DNA of 64,000 nt from Sphaerisporangium rufum (GTDB lineage: Bacteria; Actinomycetota; Actinomycetes; Streptosporangiales; Streptosporangiaceae). Every line of letters begins with the position of its first letter. Positions within the stretch are counted from its first letter, which is position 1. Below the pieces are notes generated by a model, which was given only the letters and a program-made list of their open reading frames with translations, ran no database searches and was not told where the DNA came from. Positions 1 to 10,077 of the stretch are shown piece by piece. The DNA is taken from assembly GCF_016863395.1 (NCBI RefSeq), contig NZ_BOOU01000044.1, forward strand, positions 1-64,000, in the 5' to 3' direction. The position numbers and the translations under genes are program-made.

Positions 1-20
1 TCCCCGGGGACCGGGCCGCC

Positions 21-1877
21 GTGCAGGTCCCGCTGCGTCCCCGCGAGCCGGGAACACCGGTGCCGCCCTCGCCGGCCCAGGAACGCATCTGGTTCGTCGA
101 AGAGTTCCTCGGCGGCGAGCCCGCCGCCCACCTGGCCCTGACCCGCCGGCTGCGCGGGCCGCTGGACGTGGACGCGCTGACCGCGGCGCTGGCCAGGCTC
201 ACCGCCCGGCATGAGAGCCTGCGCACCCGGTACCAGGGCGAGAGCGGCCGGCCCCGGCCGGTGGTGGAGATCACCTGGACGCCGCGGCTCGACCGGCACG
301 ACCTCACCGGCCTGCCCACGGGCGCGGCCGAAGGCGAGGCGCGCCGGCTGGCCGGCGCCTGCGCCGACGAGCCGTTCGACCTGGCCGCCGCGCCACCGGT
401 CCGGGCGGCACTGATCCGGCTGGCCACCGAGGACCACGTGCTGTGCCTGGCAGTGCATCCGATCGCCGCCGACCACCGGTCGCTCGACATCCTGCTGGCG
501 GACCTGTCCGCGCTGTACGAACGGCGCGAGCTACCGGCGCCGCCGGTGCAGGCCGGTGACGTGGCGATCTGGCGGAGCCGGCGGGAGACCGCGGCCGCGG
601 CGGTGCTGGAGGACTGGTGCGGCCGGCTGGCCGGCGCCCCGGTACTGGACCTGCCGCTGGACCGCCCCCGCCCGGCGGTGGCGGCCCGCGCGCACGGGCG
701 GCACGAGCTGCGCCTGGCCGGCGCCGAGGCGCTGGAACGGCTGGGCGCCGCGGCCGGTGGCGGCCTGTCCACCGTGCTGCTCGCCGCCTACCAGATCCTG
801 CTGGCCCGGCACACCGGCCAGAGCGGATTCCTGGTGGGCCGCCCGGTCACCGGCCGCGAGCTGCCCGAGCTCCATGCGGTCGTGGGAAACCTCACCCGCC
901 ACCTGGTGCTGCGGGCCGACCTGTCCGGCGACCCGCCGTTCACCGAGCTGCTGGCCCGGACCCGGGCCGCCGAGGCGGAGTCGGCCGAGCACGCCGACAT
1001 CTCGGCCGAGCGGCTGGTCTCGGCGCTCGGTGTCGAGCGCGACCCGGCGCAGGAACCGCTCTTCCAGACGGTGCTGGCCCTGCCCGGCGAGCCCGCCCCG
1101 GTGCCGGCGACGTTCGGCGGGCCGGCGCACGAGGAGTTCGCGTCCCGCCCGCCGGAGGCGACCTACGACCTGGCCCTGATCGCCCGGCGCTCCGGCGATG
1201 TCCTCGTACTGGACTTCGACTTCGACGCCGCGCTGCTGGACGCGGCGACCGTCGAGCGGATCGCCGGGCGGTTCGCCGTACTGCTGGACCGGATCGCCGC
1301 CGGCCCCGGCCGCCGCGTCTCCGAACTGCCGTCGCACACTCCGGCCGACGAGGCGGAGATCGCCGGCTGGACCGGCGACGACCTGGTGCTCGACCCGTGG
1401 GGTGCCCCGGTCCCGCCCGGCGCGATCGGCGAGCTGCATGTGCCGGGCGAGGACGGCCGCCCGGCACCGACCGGGCTGCGAGCCCGCCGCCATCCCGGCG
1501 GGCGGGTGACGCGGCTCGGCCCGTTCGGGGCACAGCCCACCGTCGGCGTGCCGCGCGCCGGTGGCCGGCCCGGTCACCTGGCGCCGCGCAGCGACGCCGA
1601 GGCCCTGGTGGCCGACGTGTGGAGCGACCTGCTCGGCGTCACCCGGGTCGGCGCGCTGGACGACTTCTTCCATCTCGGCGGGCACTCGCTGCTCGCGGTA
1701 CGGGCCGCCGCGCGGCTGAAGGCCACCCTCGACGTCGAGGTGCCGATCCGCACCTTCTTCACCCACCGCACGGTGGAGCGGCTCGCGGCCGCGGTGGAGG
1801 AGCTGCTGCTGGCCGACCTGGAAGGCCTGTCCGATGAGGAGGCCATGCGCCTGCTCGACACCACGGAGGTGCCGTGA
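21..1877 (+). CDS. NRPS subunit: degenerate condensation domain, collapsed A domain, carrier domain
   Basis: Part of a nonribosomal peptide synthetase. Residues about 15-430 are a condensation domain (SPAQERIWF core motif near residue 18). The catalytic HHxxxDG motif reads HPIAADH at 146-152, so the second, catalytic His is Pro and the Gly is His; peptide-bond formation looks unlikely. Residues about 455-505 resemble only the A6-A8 stretch of an adenylation domain (DPWGAPVPPGAIGEL), and the rest of that domain is missing. A carrier domain follows with the phosphopantetheine Ser at about 556 in LGGHSLL. The frame is open to the left edge, so GTG 21 may be internal and the protein could begin upstream. 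It overlaps the next NRPS gene by four bases (GTGA), so the two are translationally coupled. A passive carrier or docking role is inference. Confidence 0.88.
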   Translation: MQVPLRPREPGTPVPPSPAQERIWFVEEFLGGEPAAHLALTRRLRGPLDVDALTAALARLTARHESLRTRYQGESGRPRPVVEITWTPRLDRHDLTGLPTGAAEGEARRLAGACADEPFDLAAAPPVRAALIRLATEDHVLCLAVHPIAADHRSLDILLADLSALYERRELPAPPVQAGDVAIWRSRRETAAAAVLEDWCGRLAGAPVLDLPLDRPRPAVAARAHGRHELRLAGAEALERLGAAAGGGLSTVLLAAYQILLARHTGQSGFLVGRPVTGRELPELHAVVGNLTRHLVLRADLSGDPPFTELLARTRAAEAESAEHADISAERLVSALGVERDPAQEPLFQTVLALPGEPAPVPATFGGPAHEEFASRPPEATYDLALIARRSGDVLVLDFDFDAALLDAATVERIAGRFAVLLDRIAAGPGRRVSELPSHTPADEAEIAGWTGDDLVLDPWGAPVPPGAIGELHVPGEDGRPAPTGLRARRHPGGRVTRLGPFGAQPTVGVPRAGGRPGHLAPRSDAEALVADVWSDLLGVTRVGALDDFFHLGGHSLLAVRAAARLKATLDVEVPIRTFFTHRTVERLAAAVEELLLADLEGLSDEEAMRLLDTTEVP

Positions 1878-4800
1878 CCAGCCTGTCCCCGGCCAAGCAG
1901 GCGCTGTTGGCCCAGCGGCTGCGCCGCCGCGGCGCGACCGCCACCATCACCCCGCGCCCGCCGGGCACCGAGCCGCCGCTGTCGCACGCCCAGGAGCGGC
2001 TGTGGTTCCTGGAGCAGTACCTGCCCGGCACCCCCGCCTACACCGTCTCGTGCACCGCGCGGGTGCGCGGCGATCTGGACGCCGAGGCGCTGCGCCGGGC
2101 CGTGCACGAGGTGACGGCCCGGCACGAGACCCTGCGCAGCCGGTTCGTCACCGCCGAGGACGGCACCCCCCGGGTGGTGATCGACCCCGAGCCGGGCACC
2201 GAATTCCGGGTGACCGAGGCCGCCTCCGCCGAAGCGGCACGCACCATGGTGTCCGCCGAGCTGACCCGGCCCTTCGACCTGGCGGCCGGCCCGCTGCTGC
2301 GGGTGCTGCTGGTCCGGCTGGACGACCGCGACCACGTGCTGCTGCTGGCCGCCCATCACGCGGTCACCGACGGGTGGAGCGGCGACGTCCTGCTGAACGA
2401 GCTGTTCGCGCTGCACGCCGCCGCCGGCGGCGGCGACCCCGCGCCGCCGCCCCCGCCGCCGGTGCAGTACGGCGACTACGCGATCTGGCAGCGGGCCCGG
2501 GCCGGCACCCCGGCGCACCGGGCGGACGTGGAGTACTGGCTGGACGAACTGGCCGGGGTTGCGCCGCTGGAGCTGCCCACCGACCTGCCGCGACCCGCCG
2601 AGCAGGGCTTCGCCGGCGCCGCCCACGGGTTCCGCCTGGAGCCGGATCTGGTGGCGGCGGCCGGGGCGCTGGCCGAGGCGCACGGCGCCACCCGGTACAT
2701 GGTGCTGCTGGCCGCCTTCCAGGCGCTGCTCGGCCGCTGGTCGGGCCAGGACGACTTCGCGGTCGGCACCCCGGTCAGCGGGCGCGGGCTGCCGGAGCTG
2801 GACGGGCTGGTCGGCATGTTCGTCAACACGCTCGCCATGCGGGCGCGCCTGTCGGGCGACCCGACCTTCGCCGAGCTGCTGGGCCGGGTGCGCGACACGG
2901 CGCTGTCGGCCTACTCCCACCAGGAACTGCCCTTCGACCAGCTGGTCAACGAGCTGAACGTCGAGCGGGACGTCAGCCGGTCGGCGGTGTTCCAGGTGAT
3001 GTTCGCGCTGCAGAACTACACCGCCCGCCCGGTCGACCCGCGCGGCCTTTCGGTGTCGTGGTTCGCCACCGACACCCACGTCAGCCGGTTCGACCTGAGC
3101 CTCTACCTGCACGAGGGCGCGGGCGGGCTGGACGGCACGCTGGTCTACAACACCGCGCTGTTCCGGCCGGACACCGTCGAGCGGATGGCGGCCGGCCTGA
3201 CCGCGCTGCTGCGCTCGGCGGTGGCCGCCCCGCACACCCGGCTGGCCGACCTGGAGGTGCTGTCGCCGGCCGAGCGGTCCCGGCTGCTGGAGCTGGGCGC
3301 CGCCCCGCCGCCGGCCCCGGCCGGGGCGCAGCTGCTGCACGAGCTGGTCGCCGCCCAGGCGGCCCGCACCCCCGACGCCCCGGCGGTCGCCTTCGCCGGG
3401 GCGACGCTGACCTACCGCGGGCTGGAGCACCAGGCCGGCCATCTGGCCCGCCGGCTGCGCGACCTCGGGGTCCGCCCCGGCGACCGGGTGGCGGTCTGCC
3501 TGGAGCAGTCCGCCGAGGTGGCGGTGGCCCTGCTCGGCGTGCTGCGGGCCGGCGCGGCATACGTGCCGCTGGACCCCGAGCAGCCCGCCGAGCGGATCGC
3601 CTACATGGTCCAGGACGCCGGGGTGCGCACCGTGGTGACCTCGGCGCCGGCCCGCGGGCCGCTGCCCGCCGGACTCACCGAGATCCTCATCGACGAGCAG
3701 CCGATGCCGGACGCCGAGCCCGAGCCGGTGGACGCCGGGATCGGCCCCGCGGACCTGGCCTACGTCATCTACACCTCCGGCACCACCGGCCGGCCCAAGG
3801 GCGTGGCGGTGCAGCACCGCGAGGTGGTCACCTACCTGGCCGGGGTCCGTGAGCGGTTCGCCGTCGAGCCGGGCGCCCGCTTCGCGCTGCTGCAGTCGCT
3901 GGCCTTCGACTTCGGCGTCACCGTCTTCTACCTGGCGCTGATGACCGGCGGCCGGCTGGAGCTGATCCCGTCGCGCACCTCGGCGCTGGAGCTGGCCGAG
4001 CACTTCGCCCGGGAGCCCGCCGACTACCTGAAGATCACTCCGTCGCACCTGGCCGCGCTGCTGGCCGAGGCCGCGCCGGCCGAGCTGCTGCCGCGCCGGC
4101 TGCTGATCCTGGGCGGCGAGGCCTCCGGCTGGGCGTGGGCCCGCGAGCTGGCCGCCCTCGGCCACTGCGCGGTGGTCAACCACTACGGCCCCACCGAGGC
4201 GACGGTCGGCATGACCACCTTCGCGGTCGACCCGGCCGAACCCGAGCAGGCGACGACGCTGCCGATCGGCCGCCCGCTGCCCGGCGCCCGCGTCCAGGTG
4301 CTGGACGCGCGGCTGCGCCCGGTGCCCGTCGGGGTGACCGGGGAGATCTACCTGGGCGGCGACCGGCTGGCCCGCGGCTACCTGGGCCGGCCCGCCCTCA
4401 CCGCCGAGCGGTTCCTGCCCGACCCGGCCGGCCCGCCCGGCGCCCGCATGTACCGCACCGGCGACCTCGGCCGGTGGCTGCCCGACGGCAGCCTGCAGTT
4501 CCTCGGCCGCCGCGACCTGCAGGTCAAGGTGCGCGGCTACCGGGTCGAGCTGGGCGAGGTGGAGTCGGTGCTGGCCGAGCACCCGGCCGTCGCCCAGGCG
4601 GTGGCCGAGCTGCGCGGCGACCGGCTGGTGGGCTACCTGCTGCCGGACGAGGCCGCTGGCCCGGAGCGGCCGCCCGCCGCCGAGGTGCGCGCCTGGCTGC
4701 GCGACCGGCTGCCCGACTACATGATCCCCGCCCGGTACGTGTGGCTGGACGAGCTGCCGCTGAAATCGCACGGCAAGGTCGACCGGGCCAGGCTCCCCGA

Positions 4801-7306
4801 CCCCGCCGACGACCAGGCCGCCGCCGGCGCCGCGTTCGTGCCGCCGGCCACCCCGGCCGAGGAGTCGGTCGCCGCCATCTGGGCCGAGGTGCTCGGCCTG
4901 GCCCAGGTGGGCGCGCTGGACGACTTCTTCGACCTCGGCGGTCACTCGCTGCTGGCCATGCAGGTGCTGACCCGGCTGCGCCGGCTGGCGCCGGACCGGC
5001 GGATCACCCTGATGGACCTGTTCAAGCGCACCACCGTGCGCGAGACCGCCGAACTGCTGACCGAAGGGGCGGACACCGGCGCCGGCGGGCTGCTGCACCG
5101 GCTCACCCCGCCGCGCGCGGCGGCCACCTCCCTGGTGTGCGCGCCCTACGGCGGCGGCAGCGCGGTGATCTACAAGCCGCTGGCCGACGCCCTGCCCGGC
5201 GGCTGGGCGCTGTATTCGATCGCGGTGCCCGGCCACGAGCTCGGCGAGGAGGCGGTGCCGCCGGAGGAGGTGGCCCGGCGCTGCGCCGAAGAGATCCTGG
5301 CGACCGTCCCGGGGTCGCTGGTGCTGTACGGGCACTGCGGGATCGGCGCCCTGATCGTCGCGGAGATCGCCCGGCTGGTGGAGGCCGCCGGCCGAACGGT
5401 CGAGGCCGTCTACCTGGGCGGGGTCTTCCCGTTCGCCCGGCCGGAGGGCCGGCTGACCCGGCTGCGGCACCGGCTGGACGACCTGCGCGGCGACCAGGCC
5501 CGGGTGAACGCGCTGACCGCCTCCGGGCTGGACGTCTCCGAGCTCACCCCCGAAGAGCTGACGCTGATCGTCCGCAACCGGCGCGAGGAGACCCGAGAGG
5601 CCGAGCGGTACTTCACCCGGCTGTTCGAGCGGCAGGCGTCGCGGCTGGCCGCACCGGTGATCACGGTCGCCGGGGAACGCGACCCGATTACGGAGTTCTA
5701 CCAGGAGCGGTACCGGGAGTGGCACGTGCTGTCCCCGGTCACCGCCTGCACGGTGCTGGACGAGGCCGCGCACTTCTTCGTGAAGTACCGCGCCGGGGAG
5801 CTGGCCGAGATCGTCACCCGCACCCACCGGGCGATCGCCGAGGGCCGCACCGCGCCGCTGGAGCGGGCCACCGGCGAGGAGACCTGGTGGCTGCAGGGCG
5901 TCTCCACCGCCCCCGACACCCCCGGCGGCGGCCCGGACGCGGTCACCGCCGAGGCGGCCGGGCCGCGGCCCAGCATGCGGCGGTTCTTCGGCGTCGCCGG
6001 CGGGCAGGCCCTGTCCATCATCGGTTCGGCGCTCACCGAGTTCGCCATCCCCATCTGGATCTACCTGACCACCGGGTCGCTGATCGACTTCGCGCTGTTC
6101 TCCGTGCTCGCCCTGGTGCCCGGCATGCTGGTCTCGCCGCTGGCCGGCACCATCATCGACCGCAACGACCGGCGCCGCGTCATGTTGCTCGGCGACGTCG
6201 GCGCCGGCGGCGCGCAGCTCACGCTGGGCCTGTTGCTGTGGACCGGCAACCTGCAGATCTGGCACATCTACCCGCTGCTGGGCTGCCTGTCGGTGGCGCT
6301 GGCCTTCCAGCGCATCGCCTACGGCTCGGCCATCCCGCAACTGGTGCCCAAACGCTTCCTCGGGCACGCCAACGGCGTGGTCGGCATGATCAACGGCGTG
6401 GCGCAGCTGATCGTCCCGCTGGCCGCGGCCGGGTTGATGGCGCTGATCGGCCTGGAGGGCATCCTGGTCATCGACGTGGTCAGCTACGCGATCGCCATCG
6501 GCAGCCTGCTGCTCATCCGCTTCCCGGCCACCATGGCGCTGCGCCGCCGCGAGTCGATGACGGCCGAGCTGATCAACGGCTTCCGCTACTCGTTCGGCAA
6601 CAAGGGCTTCCGCCGCATGGTCACCTTCTTCGCGGTGGTCAACCTGTTCATGGCCGCGCTGTTCATGATGATCTCGCCGCTGGTGCTGTCGTTCGCCACC
6701 CTCGGCGACGTCGGCCGGGTCTCGTTCTTCGGCGGGCTCGGCGTGTTCCTCGGCGGCATGACCATGGCGGTGTGGGGCGGGCCGCGGGAACGGCGCTTCC
6801 GCGGCCAGCTGATGTTCACCCTGACGCTCGGCCTGGCCGCGGTGGTCATCGGGTCGCGGGAGGACCTGGTGGTGATCACCGCCGGGGTGTTCGGCATGTT
6901 CCTGTCACTCACCCTGCTCAACGGCGTCTACACCACGATCGTCCAGGTGAAGATCCCGCAGCGCTACCACGGCCGGGTGTTCGCGCTGAACCAGCTGGTC
7001 GCCTTCTCCACCCTGCCGCTCGGCTACGCCGTGGTCGCCCCGCTGGGCACCGCCTGGCTGGAGCCGATGCTGATGCCCGGCGGCGCGCTGGCCGGCACCG
7101 TCGGCCAGGTGATCGGCACCGGCGCCGGCCGCGGGATCGGCCTGCTTTACGTGCTGCTGGGCACCGCCATCGCGCTGTGCGTGCTGGTGGCGCGCCGGCG
7201 CCGGGTGCTGTGGGACTTCGACGAGCTGGTGCCCGACGCGCTGCCCGACGACCTGATCGGATTCGAGACCCTGCGCAGCCGCGGGGCCCTGGCGAAGGAG
7301 AGCTGA
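1874..7306 (+). CDS. NRPS C-A-PCP-TE fused to an MFS exporter
   Basis: A 1810-residue terminal NRPS module fused to a transporter. The condensation domain (about 1-450) has an intact HHAVTDG at 161-167. The A domain (about 485-980) has [18 protein letters not shown] and the A10 Lys in SHGKVDR. By alignment to PheA I read the pocket code as DFTKIGHVGK, closest to published Asp/Asn codes; this is a hand reading. The carrier Ser is about 1025 in LGGHSLL. A thioesterase domain (about 1080-1330) has GHCGIG, with Cys1155 in place of the usual Ser, plus a candidate Asp in GERDPIT and His in EAAHFF. From about 1370 to 1790 it is a multi-pass MFS domain of the EntS/MFS_3 kind. No stop or start separates TE and MFS. 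The ATGA overlap with MbtH supports one operon. The likely role is last condensation, release and export of a small peptide. Confidence 0.93.
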   Translation: MTSLSPAKQALLAQRLRRRGATATITPRPPGTEPPLSHAQERLWFLEQYLPGTPAYTVSCTARVRGDLDAEALRRAVHEVTARHETLRSRFVTAEDGTPRVVIDPEPGTEFRVTEAASAEAARTMVSAELTRPFDLAAGPLLRVLLVRLDDRDHVLLLAAHHAVTDGWSGDVLLNELFALHAAAGGGDPAPPPPPPVQYGDYAIWQRARAGTPAHRADVEYWLDELAGVAPLELPTDLPRPAEQGFAGAAHGFRLEPDLVAAAGALAEAHGATRYMVLLAAFQALLGRWSGQDDFAVGTPVSGRGLPELDGLVGMFVNTLAMRARLSGDPTFAELLGRVRDTALSAYSHQELPFDQLVNELNVERDVSRSAVFQVMFALQNYTARPVDPRGLSVSWFATDTHVSRFDLSLYLHEGAGGLDGTLVYNTALFRPDTVERMAAGLTALLRSAVAAPHTRLADLEVLSPAERSRLLELGAAPPPAPAGAQLLHELVAAQAARTPDAPAVAFAGATLTYRGLEHQAGHLARRLRDLGVRPGDRVAVCLEQSAEVAVALLGVLRAGAAYVPLDPEQPAERIAYMVQDAGVRTVVTSAPARGPLPAGLTEILIDEQPMPDAEPEPVDAGIGPADLAYVIYTSGTTGRPKGVAVQHREVVTYLAGVRERFAVEPGARFALLQSLAFDFGVTVFYLALMTGGRLELIPSRTSALELAEHFAREPADYLKITPSHLAALLAEAAPAELLPRRLLILGGEASGWAWARELAALGHCAVVNHYGPTEATVGMTTFAVDPAEPEQATTLPIGRPLPGARVQVLDARLRPVPVGVTGEIYLGGDRLARGYLGRPALTAERFLPDPAGPPGARMYRTGDLGRWLPDGSLQFLGRRDLQVKVRGYRVELGEVESVLAEHPAVAQAVAELRGDRLVGYLLPDEAAGPERPPAAEVRAWLRDRLPDYMIPARYVWLDELPLKSHGKVDRARLPDPADDQAAAGAAFVPPATPAEESVAAIWAEVLGLAQVGALDDFFDLGGHSLLAMQVLTRLRRLAPDRRITLMDLFKRTTVRETAELLTEGADTGAGGLLHRLTPPRAAATSLVCAPYGGGSAVIYKPLADALPGGWALYSIAVPGHELGEEAVPPEEVARRCAEEILATVPGSLVLYGHCGIGALIVAEIARLVEAAGRTVEAVYLGGVFPFARPEGRLTRLRHRLDDLRGDQARVNALTASGLDVSELTPEELTLIVRNRREETREAERYFTRLFERQASRLAAPVITVAGERDPITEFYQERYREWHVLSPVTACTVLDEAAHFFVKYRAGELAEIVTRTHRAIAEGRTAPLERATGEETWWLQGVSTAPDTPGGGPDAVTAEAAGPRPSMRRFFGVAGGQALSIIGSALTEFAIPIWIYLTTGSLIDFALFSVLALVPGMLVSPLAGTIIDRNDRRRVMLLGDVGAGGAQLTLGLLLWTGNLQIWHIYPLLGCLSVALAFQRIAYGSAIPQLVPKRFLGHANGVVGMINGVAQLIVPLAAAGLMALIGLEGILVIDVVSYAIAIGSLLLIRFPATMALRRRESMTAELINGFRYSFGNKGFRRMVTFFAVVNLFMAALFMMISPLVLSFATLGDVGRVSFFGGLGVFLGGMTMAVWGGPRERRFRGQLMFTLTLGLAAVVIGSREDLVVITAGVFGMFLSLTLLNGVYTTIVQVKIPQRYHGRVFALNQLVAFSTLPLGYAVVAPLGTAWLEPMLMPGGALAGTVGQVIGTGAGRGIGLLYVLLGTAIALCVLVARRRRVLWDFDELVPDALPDDLIGFETLRSRGALAKES

Positions 7307-7476
7307 TGAGCGACTACCAGGTCGTGATCAACGACGAGGAGCAGTATTCGGTGTGGCCGGTGGACCGGGACACCCCCGACGGCTGGCGGGCCACCGGGTT
7401 CCGCGGCGAGAAGGACGCCTGCCTGGCCCACATAGAGGAGGTCTGGACCGACATGCGCCCCCGCAGCGCCCGCTGA
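7306..7476 (+). CDS. MbtH-like protein
   Basis: A 56-residue MbtH family protein. These small chaperone-like proteins bind NRPS A domains and support their folding and adenylation. It carries the whole family signature: [10 protein letters not shown], then DGW, a Gly-rich turn, [14 protein letters not shown] and a short basic tail. The ATG overlaps the TGA of the NRPS-MFS gene (ATGA), so it is translated with it and most likely serves that A domain. It is the last gene of the NRPS operon, and a hairpin follows. Confidence 0.96.
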   Translation: MSDYQVVINDEEQYSVWPVDRDTPDGWRATGFRGEKDACLAHIEEVWTDMRPRSAR

Positions 7477-7504
7477 CCCCGCCCGGCCGGCCCGCCGCGG
7501 AGAC

Positions 7505-7558
7505 GGGACGGCGACCGGGGCCGCCGGTCCAGGTGCCCGGCCCTGTCGATGCCGTCCC
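7505..7558. terminator. Nested inverted repeats between convergent genes
   Basis: GGGACGGC (7505-7512) pairs with GCCGTCCC (7551-7558). Inside it, GACCGG (7513-7518) pairs with CCGGTC (7524-7529) across a 5-base loop. It lies between the MbtH stop and the stop of the leftward AhpD-like gene, so it could end transcription both ways. There is no U-tract, which is usual in actinomycetes. Confidence 0.5.
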
Positions 7559-7560
7559 TC

Positions 7561-8598
7561 CTATCCGCCCTGCCCGGCCCGCGCCGCCGAGGGGTCGCGG
7601 GCGCCCGCCAGGATGGCCGCCTCGGCCCGGCCCACCGCGATGCCGGCGCCGAAGGCGACCAGCCGGACCAACTCCGCGTCGGTACGGCCGGGACCGCGCC
7701 AGGCGGCCACCTCGGCGTCGGTGATCCGGTAGGGCGCCACCGCCGCCAGCAGCGCCAGCCGGGCCCCGGGCCGGTCGGCGGTGGACAACCCGGGCAGGGC
7801 CTCGGCCGGCCACCCGGCGCCCGGCGGTGGGTGCTGGCCGTCCCAGCCGGCGACCGCGCGCTCCACCGCCCGGCGGGCGGGCGGGCCGAGCAGGTCGCCA
7901 CCGGCGGCGGCCACCGCGCGCAGCGCGGCGTGCGCCCGGCCGGCCGGGGCGCCGCCGGCCCAGTCCGGCGCCGGCGCGGCGGGCGGCCCGTCCAGCAGCG
8001 GCAGGCTCTCGCCGGCCGGCAGCCGGCGCCGGACCGCGCCGGCCAGCGCCCGGCCGCCCGCCGCCCGCACCAGCCGGGACCGCTGCAGATTGCCCGGGAG
8101 CAGGTTGTCGGTGAGCAGCGCCGAGGCCATCCGGTTGATGAAGTGGAAGGCCAGGGCGGTACCGATGTGCTCGGCGGCGGTGCCCGGTTCGAACGGCGGC
8201 GCGGCGGCCCGGGCGGCGCGGGTGGACCGGGCCCAGGCCAGCAGCGCCGCCTGCCCGGGATCCTCGGGCGTGCCGCCGGCGGCGATCGTCTCGGCCGACC
8301 GGTGGTCACCGGTGGCGTGCAGCAGCGTGGTGTGCGCGTCGACGCAGAACGGGCAGCGGTTGGCCAGTGACACCCCGAGCGCGACGATCTCCCGGCCGGC
8401 CCGCGGCACCGGCCCGGCCAGCAGCGACTCGCGGACCGCCGCCCAGGCGGCCACGAGGACGTCCTCGTCCGGGGACAGCGTCATGAACACCGGCATGCGG
8501 GCCATCCCGAAGTCGGCGGCGATCTGCCGGTAGACGCCGGCCACCCGCCCGGCCGCGTCCCTGGGGTCCACCGGTCTCACGTACCGGAAGCGTGCCAT
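7561..8598 (-). CDS. Carboxymuconolactone decarboxylase / AhpD-like protein
   Basis: A 345-residue AhpD-like protein. The core motif CPFCVDAHTTLLH gives the redox pair Cys82/Cys85 and His89 (CxxCxxxH), typical of peroxidase-type CMD proteins. The C-terminal half is longer and Ala/Pro-rich; it has a second region reminiscent of the same fold, but I see no second CxxC. ATG 8598 is preceded by AGGAGAGACG, a good ribosome site. It converges on the NRPS operon and is not part of it. A role in peroxide or carbonyl stress is inferred from the family; the substrate is unknown. Confidence 0.85.
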   Translation of the reverse strand: MARFRYVRPVDPRDAAGRVAGVYRQIAADFGMARMPVFMTLSPDEDVLVAAWAAVRESLLAGPVPRAGREIVALGVSLANRCPFCVDAHTTLLHATGDHRSAETIAAGGTPEDPGQAALLAWARSTRAARAAAPPFEPGTAAEHIGTALAFHFINRMASALLTDNLLPGNLQRSRLVRAAGGRALAGAVRRRLPAGESLPLLDGPPAAPAPDWAGGAPAGRAHAALRAVAAAGGDLLGPPARRAVERAVAGWDGQHPPPGAGWPAEALPGLSTADRPGARLALLAAVAPYRITDAEVAAWRGPGRTDAELVRLVAFGAGIAVGRAEAAILAGARDPSAARAGQGG

Positions 8599-8808
8599 CG
8601 TCTCTCCTATTCTCCTTTGGGCACGCCGTCGGCCGCGCGCCCGCGGCCGATCGTCGCGCATCCGACGGCCACCGGTCGTCGTCCACGTGATGGCACCGGC
8701 GGCGCCTTGCGGGAGTGCCGGTGGACGGCGGCTACCCCGCCGGGAGTAGGCGCGGGATACGACCCGGCGAGGAGGACACCGCCCTGGCCGGCGTCCTAGG
8801 GTGCAACG

Positions 8809-10077
8809 GTGAACCTTGCGCGCCGGTGGTCCCCGGCGATGACCGACGGCGCCCTGGCCGTGGCGATCGCCGCGTTCCAGGAGATCGGGGCCGTGTCCTC
8901 GCCGGCCGACGTCGGCCTGGCCGATCACCTGGCCATCCTGGCGGGCTCGCTGGTACTGGCCGGCCGGCGGCGGGCCCCGCGGACGGTCCTGGCGGTGACG
9001 ACCGCGTGCATGCTGCTGTACACGGTGCGCGCGCAGCCGGGGCCGGCGGCCGCCTTCCCGGTGCTGATCGCCATGGCCACCGCCACCTTCGCCGGTCACC
9101 GAGTGCCCGCCGCGCTGGCCTCCGTCGCGTACCTGGGCGGCACGCTGGCCGCCGCCTACACCGCCGCCGGCGGCCGGCCCGACCCGCAGGTCGTGCAGGG
9201 CACGCCGCTGCTGCTCGGCTGGTTCGTCGCCGCCGGAGTGGCCGGCGCGATGGCCCGGCACCGGCAGGCCTACCTGGCGCAGGTCGAGCAGCGGGCGCTG
9301 GACGCCGAGCGCACCCGCGAGGAGGCGGCGCTGCGCCGGGCGGGGGAGGAGCGGCTGCGCATCGCCCGCGAGCTGCACGACTCGCTGACGCACAGCATCT
9401 CGATCATCAAGGTGCAGGCCGGGGTGGCGGTGCACCTGGCGCGCAAGCGCGGCGACGAGGTCCCGCCGGCGCTGCTGGCGATCCAGGAGGCGAGCGCGGC
9501 GGCGATGCGCGAGCTGCGCGAGACGCTGGAGGTGCTGCGCGACCCGCCCCCCGCCGACCCGGGCACCGCCGACCCGCCCGCCACCGGCTCGGACACCGCC
9601 GATCCGGGCGCCGCCGCCGGTGACGGCGGCGGACCGGGCGGCGCCCCGGCCACACCCGGCGGCGACGATCCGGCCGCCGGGCCGCCGGCCAGCGGGCTGC
9701 ACCGGCTGGAGGAGCTGGTGGGCCGGGCGCGCGCGGCGGGCCTGCCGGTGACGGTCACGGTCAGCGGCGAGCGCCGCCCGCTACCGGCGGCGGTGGACCG
9801 GGCCGCCTACCGCATCGTCCAGGAGTCGCTGACCAACGTGGCCCGGCACGCCGGCCCGGCGGCGGCCGACGTCCACCTCGGTTACGACCCCGAACGGCTG
9901 GTCGTCCAGGTCGACGACGACGGTGACGCCCGCCCGCAGGCACCGGTGGCCCCCGGCGTGGGCCTGTCCGGCATGCGCGAGCGGGTCACCGCGCTGGGCG
10001 GCCGGCTGGCGGCCGGGCCCCGGCCCGGCGGCGGATTCTCGGTGCGCGCCGAGCTGCCCGCGGGGGAGCGGCCGTGA
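8809..10077 (+). CDS. NarL-family sensor histidine kinase
   Basis: A 422-residue membrane sensor kinase. Several hydrophobic segments in residues about 10-155 form an N-terminal membrane sensor with no large extracellular domain. A HisKA_3 dimerisation domain follows with the phospho-acceptor His190 in RIARELHDSLTHS, then a long Ala/Pro/Gly/Asp-rich insert (about 245-300), then an HATPase domain (ESLTNVARHA N-box and GVGLSGMRERV). The start is GTG 8809; ATG 8839 in the same frame is possible. It overlaps the response regulator gene by GTGA, so the two are a coupled pair. The signal is unknown. It sits next to the NRPS genes, but control of that cluster is only a guess. Confidence 0.92.
   Translation: MNLARRWSPAMTDGALAVAIAAFQEIGAVSSPADVGLADHLAILAGSLVLAGRRRAPRTVLAVTTACMLLYTVRAQPGPAAAFPVLIAMATATFAGHRVPAALASVAYLGGTLAAAYTAAGGRPDPQVVQGTPLLLGWFVAAGVAGAMARHRQAYLAQVEQRALDAERTREEAALRRAGEERLRIARELHDSLTHSISIIKVQAGVAVHLARKRGDEVPPALLAIQEASAAAMRELRETLEVLRDPPPADPGTADPPATGSDTADPGAAAGDGGGPGGAPATPGGDDPAAGPPASGLHRLEELVGRARAAGLPVTVTVSGERRPLPAAVDRAAYRIVQESLTNVARHAGPAAADVHLGYDPERLVVQVDDDGDARPQAPVAPGVGLSGMRERVTALGGRLAAGPRPGGGFSVRAELPAGERP

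Noticed and set aside
1574-6367. A 1597-codon open frame on the minus strand across the NRPS genes
   Set aside because: It is antisense to clear NRPS domains and has the Gln/Gly/His/Arg-rich content typical of GC-rich shadow frames, with no recognisable domain.
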